Source: Streptomyces sp. NWU339 (GTDB taxonomy: Bacteria > Actinomycetota > Actinomycetes > Streptomycetales > Streptomycetaceae). From it: DNA of 44,088 bases. The stretch's first letter is position 1; the number at the start of each line of letters is the position of its first letter. The position numbers were made by a program, and so were the translations under genes. This document shows, piece after piece, positions 17,481-25,686 of the stretch. The stretch lies in NCBI RefSeq assembly GCF_003143855.1, contig NZ_QFRK01000030.1, positions 1 through 44,088 of the forward strand, read 5' to 3'. Under the pieces are notes generated by a model. That model was not told the origin of the DNA, did not search any database, and saw nothing but the letters and a program-made list of their open reading frames with translations.

Positions 17481-17610
17481 TCGGGTTCGCAACCGGCGCC
17501 CCGGACAGGAACAATCGGGGTGCGTGCCGCCACGGGGCTGCGGTGGTGAGACGCTGCACTTCGGTCGCGTACAGGTGGTGGCGCGACTCGTACGGGGAGG
17601 TGGCAGGCAA

Positions 17611-19977
17611 GTGGTGGATCAGCTGACGCAGCACGATCCGCGGCGTATCGGGCCGTTCGAGGTGCTGGGACGGCTGGGGGCCGGCGGGATGGGGCTGGTC
17701 TATCTCGCGCGCTCGGCGTCCGGGCGGCGCGTGGCGATCAAGACCGTCCGGACCGAGCTGGCCGAGGACCAGCTGTTCCGCGTCCGCTTCACCCGCGAGG
17801 TGGAGGCGGCCCGCGCGGTCTCCGGGTTCTACACCGCGGCCGTGGTGGACGCCGATCCGCGGGCCGCCGTGCCGTGGCTGGCCACCGCGTACGTCCCCGC
17901 CCCCTCCCTCGAGGAGATAGTGAACGAGTGCGGGCCGATGCCGGCCCAGGCGGTGCGCTGGCTGGCGGCCGGGGTGGCGGAGGCGCTGCACTCCATCCAC
18001 GGCGCCGGACTCGTCCACCGCGACCTCAAGCCGTCCAACGTCCTCGTCGTCGAGGACGGCCCCCGGGTGATCGACTTCGGTATCGCCTCCGGCGTGTCGA
18101 ACACCCGTCTGACGATGACGAACGTCGCCGTCGGCACCCCCGCCTACATGTCCCCCGAGCAGGCCAAGGACTCCCGCAGCGTCACCGGCGCCAGCGACGT
18201 GTTCTCGCTCGGTTCCACCCTGGTCTTCGCGGCCACCGGGCACGCCCCGTTCCACGGCGCGAACCCGGTCGAGACGGTCTTCATGCTGCTGCGCGAGGGC
18301 CCGGACCTGGAGGGCCTCCCGGACGAACTGCGTCCGCTGATCGAGTCCTGCATGCAGATGGAGGCCCCGGCCCGGCCCAGCCCCGCCGACCTGCAGTCCC
18401 AGCTCGCCCCGCACCTGTTCGGCTCCGGCTCCGACGACAGCGGCACGGCCTCCGCGTGGCTGCCCGAGCGGGCGGTGAGCCTGATCGAGGGACGCCGGGG
18501 CGGCCGACCGCCCGCCCGTCCCGCCCCCACGGGGGGCCGCAGCCTCAGCGCCGCCCGCCCCCCGGTCCCGCCCCCGCCCGCGCACGACCCCGTGATCCCG
18601 CCGCCGCACCCGCCCGTGCCGGTCGGCGCCCCCGACACCGGACCGGTCCGGCTGGCCGGCGTCTCGGTGCCCATCGGCCCCGGCCCGCGCGTCGCCGACG
18701 TCCGCGCCGCCGCCGTCAAGGCGCCCCCGCCGGAGGCCGCCCTCGCCGCCTCCTGGTCCAAGCCCCGCCCCGGCGTCAACGGCGCCGACCCCGCCGTCCC
18801 CGCGACCGTGGCGCCGCCCGTGCCGCCCCTGCCGCCGGAGCAGCCGAGCGGCTGGCGGCCGTGGCGCTTCCGGATGTCCAACGACGTCTGGGGCACCCCC
18901 TCCGTCGCCGACGACCTCGTCTACGTCACCTCCTTCGAGGTGCACGCCCTCGACGTGGCCACCGGCCGCCGCCGGTTCAAGACCCGGGACGTCGCCTGGT
19001 CGATGGCGGTCGCCGACGGCCGCATCCACGCATCCGACGGCCCCACCCTGTTCGCCCTGGACGCCCGTGAGGGCGGCGATCTGTGGCGGCTGTCCACGGA
19101 CGCCTGGGTGTACTCCCTCCAGGCCGACCACGGCACCGTCGTCACCGGCACCCGGGGCGGCGGCGTCCAGGCGTGGGAGGCCTCCACCGGCCAGAAGCTG
19201 TGGGAGGTCACCGGCTGCCAGACCGACTTCGAGACCCCGGAGGCCGGCCCCGCCGTCCACGACGGCACGGTCTACGTCTGGCAGGACGCCCGCCTGCGCG
19301 CCCTGGACGCCCGCACGGGCGACGAGCGCTGGTCGTACCCCATCGGCGACGCGGCCTCCTGCGGCGGCGTCCCGGTCCGCCTCACTCACGCCCCCGACGG
19401 GTACGTGTACGTCTCCGCGGGCACCCGCATCCTCGCCCTGGACGTCGCCGGCGGGCACGTCCGCTGGCACTTCGAGGCGCCGGCGGTCTTCCTCTCGCAG
19501 CCCACCTTCGTCTCCGGTCCGGCGGTCACCGGCGGAGGCGTCTACCTCGCCGACTACCTCGGCACGGTCTACGCCCTCGACGCCACCGACGGCCGCGACC
19601 GCTGGCGCATCGCCACCGAGGCCCGGGCCTCGATCGAACCGGTCCTGGTCGCCGCGGGCCACGTCCACGTCGGCAGCGGCAAGGGCCTCTACACACTGGA
19701 CGCCGTCACCGGCACGCCCAAGTGGCGCTTCCAGGCCGGCGGCGACATCGTGGGCGCCCCCGCGGTCGCCGAGGGCCGCATCCACTTCGGCTCCACGGAC
19801 CACCTGCTCTACACGCTGAAGGCCGACGACGGCCGCCTGAGATGGAAACTGGCGACCGGCGGTGAGATCACCGGCTCCCCGGTCGTCCGGGACGGCGTCG
19901 TCTACGCGTGCAGCAAGGACCGCTGCGTCTACGCCCTGGACGCGGAGAAGGGGACGGGCACGGCACGTACGACGTGA
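17611..19977 (+). CDS. afsK: Serine/threonine protein kinase AfsK
   Basis: 788 residues. The N-terminal kinase domain (about 14-275) has the glycine loop GRLGAGGMG, Lys44 in VAIKTV, HRDLKPSN, DFG in VIDFGIASG, and the activation loop SNTRLTMTNVAVGTP. Counting from this start puts a threonine at 168, the autophosphorylation site reported for S. coelicolor AfsK. A Pro/Ala-rich linker (about 280-415) leads to a C-terminal PQQ-like beta-propeller of seven or so blades (ALDVATGRRRFKT, ALDARTGDERW, ALDATDGRDRW, TLDAVTGTPKW, ALDAEKG). AfsK phosphorylates AfsR and DivIVA. It responds to S-adenosylmethionine and is inhibited by KbpA. Start GTG 17611 (MVDQLTQHDPRRIG). Confidence 0.97.
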   Translation: MVDQLTQHDPRRIGPFEVLGRLGAGGMGLVYLARSASGRRVAIKTVRTELAEDQLFRVRFTREVEAARAVSGFYTAAVVDADPRAAVPWLATAYVPAPSLEEIVNECGPMPAQAVRWLAAGVAEALHSIHGAGLVHRDLKPSNVLVVEDGPRVIDFGIASGVSNTRLTMTNVAVGTPAYMSPEQAKDSRSVTGASDVFSLGSTLVFAATGHAPFHGANPVETVFMLLREGPDLEGLPDELRPLIESCMQMEAPARPSPADLQSQLAPHLFGSGSDDSGTASAWLPERAVSLIEGRRGGRPPARPAPTGGRSLSAARPPVPPPPAHDPVIPPPHPPVPVGAPDTGPVRLAGVSVPIGPGPRVADVRAAAVKAPPPEAALAASWSKPRPGVNGADPAVPATVAPPVPPLPPEQPSGWRPWRFRMSNDVWGTPSVADDLVYVTSFEVHALDVATGRRRFKTRDVAWSMAVADGRIHASDGPTLFALDAREGGDLWRLSTDAWVYSLQADHGTVVTGTRGGGVQAWEASTGQKLWEVTGCQTDFETPEAGPAVHDGTVYVWQDARLRALDARTGDERWSYPIGDAASCGGVPVRLTHAPDGYVYVSAGTRILALDVAGGHVRWHFEAPAVFLSQPTFVSGPAVTGGGVYLADYLGTVYALDATDGRDRWRIATEARASIEPVLVAAGHVHVGSGKGLYTLDAVTGTPKWRFQAGGDIVGAPAVAEGRIHFGSTDHLLYTLKADDGRLRWKLATGGEITGSPVVRDGVVYACSKDRCVYALDAEKGTGTARTT

Positions 19978-20108
19978 CGGCGGTCCCCACCGCGGGGGTC
20001 CGCCGGCCCCGCCGCCCCGACCTGTGCGCCCCGGCCGTCCGCCGACCCGCTCGGCCCCGGACCCGCGCGAGCCCCGGGCGAGGCCGGCGGACGAGGCGTG
20101 CGCACACG

Positions 20109-20151
20109 GCTGGGCCGCGACGGCTCCCCCTCCGCGCCGTCGCGGCCCAGC
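20109..20151. terminator. Bidirectional terminator between afsK and afsS
   Basis: Perfect 15-bp arms GCTGGGCCGCGACGG (20109-20123) and its complement (20137-20151) with a 13-base loop, between the converging stop codons of afsK and afsS. Confidence 0.85.
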
Positions 20152-20173
20152 TGTCTCCCCGTGCGGGTGCGGT

Positions 20174-20380
20174 CTACCGGGTCGGCTTGAACGGCTCCGA
20201 CGTGGCGTGGATGTCCTTGGTCTCCAGCGGCTCGTCGGTGGCGTGGATGTCGCCCTGGGTGGTCGCTCCGCCGGCCTCTGCCTCAGAGGCCTTGGGGGCC
20301 TTCGGGTCCGCGCTCTTCGTGCCGAGCGGCTCCGACGTGGCGTGGATGTCCTGCGGCTTGACGACCTGCTCGTCACTCAT
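20174..20380 (-). CDS. afsS: AfsS, small AfsR-controlled activator of antibiotic production
   Basis: 68 residues, acidic and low complexity, with three near-identical repeats: DIHATSEPLGTK (11-22), DIHATDEPLETK (44-55) and DIHATSEPFKPT (56-67). AfsS proteins carry this repeated xDNHAT/xDIHAT-type motif. The protein has no known fold and acts downstream of AfsR to raise actinorhodin and undecylprodigiosin regulator expression in S. coelicolor. ATG 20380. The GGGGAG upstream is rather far away (11 bases). Its promoter retains an AfsR-type operator (20546-20579). It lies convergent to afsK as in S. coelicolor, but it is separated from afsR by the accessory genes at 20.6-31.0 kb. Confidence 0.93.
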   Translation of the reverse strand: MSDEQVVKPQDIHATSEPLGTKSADPKAPKASEAEAGGATTQGDIHATDEPLETKDIHATSEPFKPTR

Positions 20381-20545
20381 GATTCTTCGGTCTCCCCTGT
20401 GTGGTGTTCGTCGTCATGAGGCCCGCCCGGGCATTCCCCCGAGGACGACCGGACGGGCCTTTCAGCCGCTCGACCCTGGTGGGCCGGTACAGCGGCCTTC
20501 GGTGACGACCCGGCTGCCCCCCGACGCGACGGATCGACTGACTCC

Positions 20546-20579
20546 ACGATGGCGCCCGGCGATAAACGAATGATGAACG
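20546..20579 (-). promoter_or_regulatory. afsS promoter with AfsR (SARP)/PhoP-type direct repeat
   Basis: On the minus strand CGTTCAT (20579-20573) and CGTTTAT (20568-20562) are spaced 11 bases start to start. This is the hallmark of SARP operators, and it also fits the PHO-box period (GTTCACC-like units). Eight bases after the second repeat lies a -10 candidate region (GCCATC, or CATCGT at 20551-20546). In S. coelicolor AfsR binds such repeats overlapping the afsS -35 region and PhoP competes there. The leader to the ATG is about 160 bases. Confidence 0.8.
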
Positions 20580-20585
20580 CCGACG

Positions 20586-21449
20586 TCAGGAAGCCATGTC
20601 CGAGCCCCGGAGCAGGAGCTGCGCCACGGCCGTCCCGGCCACCACGATCGCCGCCCGGAACGGCCACCGGCTCCGGTCCGCCGACGGTACCGCCGTACCC
20701 GCGACCGCGACGATCCCGCCCGCCGCCCCCAGCGCCCACCCCGGCCTCCCCACCGCCCCGGGCGGCCCCGCGACGACCACCAGCACGGCCGCCGACATCA
20801 CGCACGGAGCCAGCCACCGGCAGACCGGACGGCCCAGCCGTTGCGGCAGTCCGCGCACGCCGGTCGCCAGGTCGTCCTCGATGTCCGGAAGCACGTTCAC
20901 CAGGTGCGCCCCCACACCCAGCAGCGCCCCCGCCGCCACCGCCCACCACGCGGGCCGGGACGGCGACGGCAGACCGAGAACGACGAAGGCCGGCAGCGAG
21001 CCGAAGCCCACGGCGTAGGGCAGCGGCGAGAGCACCGTGTGCTTCCACCGCAGGTTGTAGGCCCAGCCCGCGGCCACGCCCGTGAGGTGCGCCGCAGCCG
21101 CCACGACGCCGCTCAGCAGCGACAGCGGTACGCACAACGCCAGGGCCGTCCCCGCCGCGGCGGCCGCCACCCGCGGCGGGAGCGTGCCGGCGGCGACCGG
21201 TTTGTCGCCCCGCCCGCAGTCCGTGTCGCGCCGCGCGTCGACGGCGTCGTTGCACCAGCCCACCGAGAGCTGACCGGCCAGCACCGCCGCACCCACCGCC
21301 GCCGCTCCCGCCGGCCCGTGGCCCGCCGCCACGGCCAGAGCGGTCACGAACACCGTCACGGCGACCGTCGGCTCCGGATGACAGGAACGCAGCAACACCG
21401 GGACCCGGCGCGTCGAGCGTCGGAGGGCCCCGGACGGGTGGAGAGACAC
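20586..21449 (-). CDS. UbiA-family prenyltransferase
   Basis: 287 residues, integral membrane with about 8-9 hydrophobic segments. The first aspartate-rich motif is NDAVDARRDTDCGRGDKP (NDxxDxxxD) and the second is in NVLPDIEDDLATGVRG (DxxxD), the two Mg-diphosphate binding sites of UbiA enzymes that transfer a prenyl chain to an aromatic acceptor. A plausible acceptor is the product of the divergent type III PKS. Start GTG 21449, possibly leaderless: a TACCTT -10-like hexamer ends 6 bases before it, and there is no ribosome binding site. Upstream extension would overlap the PKS start. The stop lies 6 bases before the afsS operator, with no room for a terminator. Confidence 0.9.
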   Translation of the reverse strand: MSLHPSGALRRSTRRVPVLLRSCHPEPTVAVTVFVTALAVAAGHGPAGAAAVGAAVLAGQLSVGWCNDAVDARRDTDCGRGDKPVAAGTLPPRVAAAAAGTALALCVPLSLLSGVVAAAAHLTGVAAGWAYNLRWKHTVLSPLPYAVGFGSLPAFVVLGLPSPSRPAWWAVAAGALLGVGAHLVNVLPDIEDDLATGVRGLPQRLGRPVCRWLAPCVMSAAVLVVVAGPPGAVGRPGWALGAAGGIVAVAGTAVPSADRSRWPFRAAIVVAGTAVAQLLLRGSDMAS

Positions 21450-21495
21450 ATACGCAAGGTAATCAGGCAGCCGATGCGGGGGAGGCATGACCGAC

Positions 21496-22728
21496 ATGCG
21501 TGTCCCCCTGATCGCCGACCATGCCCCCTCCCCGACCACCTCGACCTCCCCGACCGCCGTCCCGCGCCGGACGGCCGCGCCGGCCGTGCCAGCCGCGCCG
21601 GCCGTGCCAGCCGCGCCGGCCGTGCCATCTGCGATTGCCGCCGTCCACACCGCGCTGCCGCCGCACCGGTACGCCCAGGCCGACCTGACCGAGCCGATCG
21701 GCGACCTGTGCCTGCCCCCGGGCGCGGACCGCGCCGTACTGCGCCGCCTGCACGCGTCCGCGGGCGTACGCACCCGGCACCTCGCCCTGCCGATCGAGCG
21801 GTACGCCGGTCTGAGGGACTTCGGGCTGCGCAACGACGCCTGGCTGGCGATCGGCCTCGAACTGGGCGAGGAGGCCCTCACCGGCGCGCTGAAGCGGGCG
21901 GGGCTCGCACCGGCCGACGTCGACCTGCTGGTGTGCGCATCCATCACCGGCGTCGCCGCCCCCTCGCTCGACGCCCGACTGGCGGGGCGCGTGGGGCTGC
22001 GGCCCGACGTCAAGCGGCTTCCGGTCTTCGGTCTGGGCTGTGTGGCGGGCGCCGCCGGCCTCGCGAGGGTGCACGACCACCTGCTCGGTCACCCCGACGA
22101 CACCGCGGTGCTGCTCACCGTCGAACTGTGCTCGCTGACGCTCCAGCACCGTGACGACCGCCGCGCCAACCTGGTCGCCGGCGCCCTGTTCGGCGACGGC
22201 GCGGCGGCACTCGTCGCACGTGGCGCGGGCGGCGCCGACGGGCGGGAGAGCGGCGGCGGGAGGAACGACGGTGAACCGGACGCGGCCGGCCCCGCCCCCT
22301 CAGTGGTCGCCACACGCAGCCACCTCTACCCGGACACCGCACCACTCCTCGGGTGGGACATCGGAGCCGGCGGCTTCCGCGTCGTGATCGACGCCGGGGT
22401 GCCCGGCGTCGTCCGCGACCACCTCGGCCGGCACGTGCGCGCCTTCCTCGCGGAACACGGCCTCACCGCCGACGACATCGGAACCTGGGTGTGCCACCCG
22501 GGAGGCCCCAAGGTCCTCTCCGCCGTCACCGACGCCCTCGGCCTGCCCGGTGACGCCCTGGAGTCCGCGTGGCGCTCCCTCGCGACGGCGGGGAACATGT
22601 CCTCGGTCTCGGTCCTGCACATCCTGCAGGGCATCCTGGAAGCCCGCCGCCCCGAACCCGGCACCTGGGGCCTGCTCCTGGCGATGGGCCCGGGCTTCTG
22701 CTCCGAACTCGTCCTGCTGCGCTGGTGA
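21496..22728 (+). CDS. Type III polyketide synthase (alkylresorcinol/phenolic lipid type)
   Basis: 410 residues. The chalcone synthase-like fold has the full catalytic triad: Cys182 in FGLGCVAGAAG, His334 in WVCHPGGPKVL and Asn367 in TAGNMSSVSV. The N-terminus has a proline/alanine linker from an 18-bp repeat. With the adjacent ICMT-type methyltransferase and FAD oxidoreductase this copies the SrsA-SrsB-SrsC plan of S. griseus, where SrsA makes alkylresorcinols from acyl starters and malonyl/methylmalonyl-CoA. Start: GGAGG at 21481-21485 is only 1 base from ATG 21487 but 10 from ATG 21496, so I choose 21496. It shares a roughly 46-base divergent promoter region with the ubiA gene. Confidence 0.93.
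   Translation: MRVPLIADHAPSPTTSTSPTAVPRRTAAPAVPAAPAVPAAPAVPSAIAAVHTALPPHRYAQADLTEPIGDLCLPPGADRAVLRRLHASAGVRTRHLALPIERYAGLRDFGLRNDAWLAIGLELGEEALTGALKRAGLAPADVDLLVCASITGVAAPSLDARLAGRVGLRPDVKRLPVFGLGCVAGAAGLARVHDHLLGHPDDTAVLLTVELCSLTLQHRDDRRANLVAGALFGDGAAALVARGAGGADGRESGGGRNDGEPDAAGPAPSVVATRSHLYPDTAPLLGWDIGAGGFRVVIDAGVPGVVRDHLGRHVRAFLAEHGLTADDIGTWVCHPGGPKVLSAVTDALGLPGDALESAWRSLATAGNMSSVSVLHILQGILEARRPEPGTWGLLLAMGPGFCSELVLLRW
21583..21629 (+). repeat. 18-bp tandem repeat in the PKS N-terminus
   Basis: The unit gccgtgccagccgcgccg occurs at 21583-21600 and 21601-21618 exactly, with an 11-base partial third copy. It encodes AVPAAP repeats, a flexible linker. Length may vary between strains by slippage. 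Confidence 0.85.
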
Positions 22729-23258
22729 GCGCCCCCGTGCAGTGGTGGTACGTACTCCTGGTCCTCGCCGTCGCCGCCGAGCGCGTCGCCGAACTCCTCG
22801 TCGCCCGGCGCAACGCGGCCTGGACCCTCGCCCGCGCCGGTGTGGAGCACGGCCGGGGCCACTACCCCGTCATGGTCGCCCTGCACACGGGCCTGCTCGC
22901 GTGCTGCCTGCTCGAACCCGCACTCCTCGCCGGCCGGCCGTTCCTGCCCGCTCTCGGCCTGCCCATGCTGGCGCTCGCCGTACTGGCCCAGGCCCTGCGC
23001 TGGTGGTGCGTCACCACCCTCGGCCCGTACTGGAACACCCGCGTCATCGTCGTCCCCGGAGCACGCCTGGTCGGGGCGGGCCCCTACCGTCTCCTGCGCC
23101 ACCCCAACTACGTCGCGGTCGTCGTGGAGATCGTCGCGCTGCCCCTGGTGCACTCCGCATGGCTGACCGCGACGGCGTTCACCCTCGCCAACGCGATGCT
23201 GCTCACGGTCCGGATCCGCTGCGAGAACACGGCCCTCACCCAGGCGGTCCCCGCGTGA
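22725..23258 (+). CDS. Isoprenylcysteine carboxyl methyltransferase-family membrane methyltransferase (SrsB-like)
   Basis: 177 residues with 4-5 membrane segments and the ICMT/PEMT signature near the C-terminus: VVPGARLVGAGPYRLLRHPNYVAVVVEIVALPL, where RHPNY binds S-adenosylmethionine, after LGPYWNTRVIVV. In srs-type clusters this family O-methylates the resorcinol ring. GTG start at 22725 overlaps the PKS stop by 4 bp (GTGA), so translation is coupled. Its own stop overlaps the next gene the same way. Confidence 0.9.
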   Translation: MSAPVQWWYVLLVLAVAAERVAELLVARRNAAWTLARAGVEHGRGHYPVMVALHTGLLACCLLEPALLAGRPFLPALGLPMLALAVLAQALRWWCVTTLGPYWNTRVIVVPGARLVGAGPYRLLRHPNYVAVVVEIVALPLVHSAWLTATAFTLANAMLLTVRIRCENTALTQAVPA

Positions 23259-24286
23259 ACGGCACCCACGACCTGCTGATCGTCGGAGGCGGACCCGCCG
23301 GCCTCGCCACCGCCCTGCACGCCGCGCGCGCCGGACTCGACGCCGTCGTCGCCGAGCCCCGCCGGGCCCCGGTCGACAAGGCGTGCGGCGAGGGCCTGAT
23401 GCCCGGTGCCGTCCGCGCGCTCACCGCCCTCGGCCTGGACGTCCCCGGCCACCCCATCACCGGCGTCCGTTACGTCCAGGGCCCCCGCCGGGTCCAGGCC
23501 GCCTTCCGGTGCGGCCTCGGCCTCGGCGCCCGCCGCACCGGCCTGCACAGCGCCCTGCACCGGGCCGTCCTGGACGCGGGAGTGCCCGTACTGCCCCTGA
23601 GGGTGGGGGAAGTGCGGCAGGACACCACGGGCGTGACCGCCCCCGGCACCGGCCTGCGCGCCCGCTGGCTGATCGCCGCCGACGGCCTGCACTCACCCGT
23701 CCGCCGCTCCCTCGACCTGGACGTGCGGACCACGGGGACCCCCCGTTACGGCCTGCGCCGCCACTACGCGGTGCCCCCCTGGTCCCCCTACGTCGAAGTC
23801 CACTGGGGTCCCCACGCGGAGGCCTACGTCACCCCGCTCGGCCCCGACCTCGTGGGCGTCGCCCTCCTGACCACCCGGCGGGCCCCCTTCACCACCCACC
23901 TGCGGACGTTCCCCGAACTCGCCGCCCGTCTTCCCGCGCAAGCGGCCGTCACCGCGGTGCGCGGCGCCGGTCCACTGAGCCAACGAGCCCGCACCCGCGT
24001 CCACGGCCGGGTCCTCCTGGTCGGTGACGCCGCCGGCTACATCGACGCGCTGACCGGTGAGGGCATCACCCACGCCCTCACCGGCGCCGAGGCCCTGGTC
24101 GCCAACGTACGCCGGGGCACCCCGGGCCGCTACGAGACCGACTGGAGACGAGCCACCCGCCGCCACCGCCTCCTGACCCACCTCCTGGTCAGAGCCCGCC
24201 AGCACCCCGCCCTCGCCCACCACATCACCCCCACGGCCACCCGCCTGCCCCACCTCTTCGCCGCAGCGGTGAACGCCCTGGCGTGA
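23255..24286 (+). CDS. FAD-dependent oxidoreductase (SrsC/geranylgeranyl reductase-like)
   Basis: 343 residues. FAD motif LLIVGGGPAGLATALHAARAG (about 8-28), CGEGLMPGAVRAL typical of the geranylgeranyl reductase/aromatic hydroxylase group, the DG motif WLIAADGLHSPVRRSL and the GD motif VLLVGDAAGYIDALTGEGI. Likely a ring hydroxylase giving a quinol or quinone in the phenolic lipid route. Reduction of a prenyl chain added by the UbiA enzyme is the alternative. GTG 23255 overlaps the upstream stop. Last gene of the three-gene operon. Convergent with pucR, only 42 bases apart. Confidence 0.88.
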   Translation: MNGTHDLLIVGGGPAGLATALHAARAGLDAVVAEPRRAPVDKACGEGLMPGAVRALTALGLDVPGHPITGVRYVQGPRRVQAAFRCGLGLGARRTGLHSALHRAVLDAGVPVLPLRVGEVRQDTTGVTAPGTGLRARWLIAADGLHSPVRRSLDLDVRTTGTPRYGLRRHYAVPPWSPYVEVHWGPHAEAYVTPLGPDLVGVALLTTRRAPFTTHLRTFPELAARLPAQAAVTAVRGAGPLSQRARTRVHGRVLLVGDAAGYIDALTGEGITHALTGAEALVANVRRGTPGRYETDWRRATRRHRLLTHLLVRARQHPALAHHITPTATRLPHLFAAAVNALA

Positions 24287-24328
24287 ACCCGGTTGCCGGA
24301 GCGGAAGGTGTCACACGGTCCGCGGGCG

Positions 24329-25561
24329 TCACCCGCCACGGCTGCGGGAGCACTGCAGGGCGAACAGGACGGTGGCCGCCTCCGTCGGCCTGGTGGGGTG
24401 GAGGCCGGTCAGCTCGGTGAAACGGCTCAGCCGGTTGAGCACCGTGTTGCGGTGGCAGTACAGGTCGCGGGTGACCGCCGCGACCGTCCCGGACTCGCAG
24501 TAGGCGACCACGGTGTCCAGCAGGCGCCCGCGCTCGTGCGGGGACAGCCGGTCCAGACCGGACAGCACCGAGTCGGCCAGCATCCCCGCGATCGGGCCCA
24601 GCCGTGCCGCGGCCACGGGCATCCATGCGTCGACCAGGGTCACCGGGCCACCTCGCGCCGTGTCGTCGCCGTCCATCGTCATGGCGATCGCCTCGGTCAC
24701 CCGCACCGCGTCGGGGACGCGGGCCAGTCCGCGCGCCACCGGGCCGACCGCGCACGCCACACCGTCCAGCCAGGCGGACGGGAGCGCGTCCGCTCCCTGC
24801 GGAAGCCTGGCCACGAGCACCAGCATGCCGTTGTGCTGCTGCAGGTGGGGGGAGTGACCTGTCAGCCGTGCCGTAACGGCCCGGCGCAGTTCCTCCTGCG
24901 ACTCCGGCGGAGCCACCGCCACGGCGAAGTCCGACTGCGCGTTCACCTGGAGGAGGGTGGCCGCCTGGGCGACGAGTCGCTGGTCGCGGCCGTCCGAGGA
25001 CAGCAGTCTGCCCATGAGCGCGGTCCGTTCCCGTTCCTGCTCGCGGGCCAGCACCGCCACCTGGTCCAGGTAGGCGGCGTGCGCGTGCACGGTGTGGAAC
25101 TCCACTGCCTCCCACACCCGCACCGCCCCGTGTGTCAGCTGCGGCAGGTCCTCCGGGCGGGTGCGTTCCAGGAACGCGGTCCACAGCACGCGGAAGTCCA
25201 TGCGCACCGCCTGCAGGAGCCGCTCCAGAGGAACGCCCTGGTGGGCGCGGCGGCGGCCCAGCCGCTCCGGGACCTCGCGCAGGTCCTCGGGCACCGGCAG
25301 GCCGCCGATCAGGCGCAGCAGCAGTTCGAAAGAGGCCCGGGCGGTGTCACGCAGGTCCTCGGGCGTGACCACGCCCTGGTAGTCGTCGAACGCGGAGACC
25401 TCCGGGACGTAGCGCCCGACCAGGTCGTCCAGGTCGTCCAGACAGTCGCGCACCAGCGTGCGCAGTTCGGGGGAGACCGACGCGCCGCCGTCGCCGGCGG
25501 GTCGGGCGGTGGGAGTGCAGACGGGACCGTCGGGGCCGTCGATGTCCGGCGCATTGTGCAT
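24329..25561 (-). CDS. PucR/CdaR-family transcriptional regulator
   Basis: 410 residues. The C-terminal PucR helix-turn-helix (about 355-405) reads LLDTVVAYCESGTVAAVTRDLYCHRNTVLNRLSRFTELTGLHP, the diagnostic block of this family. The middle region has a GGDEF-like/CdaR sensor domain (AQSDFAVAVAPPESQEEL). The N-terminal part (LVGRYVPEVSAFDDYQG ... RRAHQGVPLERLLQAVRMDFRVLWTAF) is the RsbRD-like helical module common in actinobacterial members. The family includes activators of purine and ureide breakdown. It is divergent from the urease operon and is its likely regulator. Start ATG 25561. GATAAT lies 6 bases before it with no ribosome binding site, so a leaderless transcript is possible. Confidence 0.92.
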   Translation of the reverse strand: MHNAPDIDGPDGPVCTPTARPAGDGGASVSPELRTLVRDCLDDLDDLVGRYVPEVSAFDDYQGVVTPEDLRDTARASFELLLRLIGGLPVPEDLREVPERLGRRRAHQGVPLERLLQAVRMDFRVLWTAFLERTRPEDLPQLTHGAVRVWEAVEFHTVHAHAAYLDQVAVLAREQERERTALMGRLLSSDGRDQRLVAQAATLLQVNAQSDFAVAVAPPESQEELRRAVTARLTGHSPHLQQHNGMLVLVARLPQGADALPSAWLDGVACAVGPVARGLARVPDAVRVTEAIAMTMDGDDTARGGPVTLVDAWMPVAAARLGPIAGMLADSVLSGLDRLSPHERGRLLDTVVAYCESGTVAAVTRDLYCHRNTVLNRLSRFTELTGLHPTRPTEAATVLFALQCSRSRGG

Positions 25562-25632
25562 ATGCCCATTATCACCGCTCCAGCACGGAGCGTTTCGGCA
25601 TTGTTCATGCCCTCCTCACAGGGCATTGTGCT
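25551..25632. promoter_or_regulatory. Operator region between pucR and the urease-like operon
   Basis: Three copies of GCATTGT(G/T)C lie at 25551, 25598 and 25623. The first two extend to GCATTGTGCATATGCCC and GCATTGTTCATGCCC. Two inverted repeats with 5-base spacers are present: CGCTCC-N5-GGAGCG (25576-25592), just upstream of the pucR -10-like GATAAT, and GGCAT-N5-ATGCC (25597-25611). Together they look like binding sites for the PucR protein. Confidence 0.5.
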
Positions 25633-25686
25633 GTGCACGCCCCACCACGCGGCCAACGGGCCCGCACCATCTCAAGGGGAACACCC

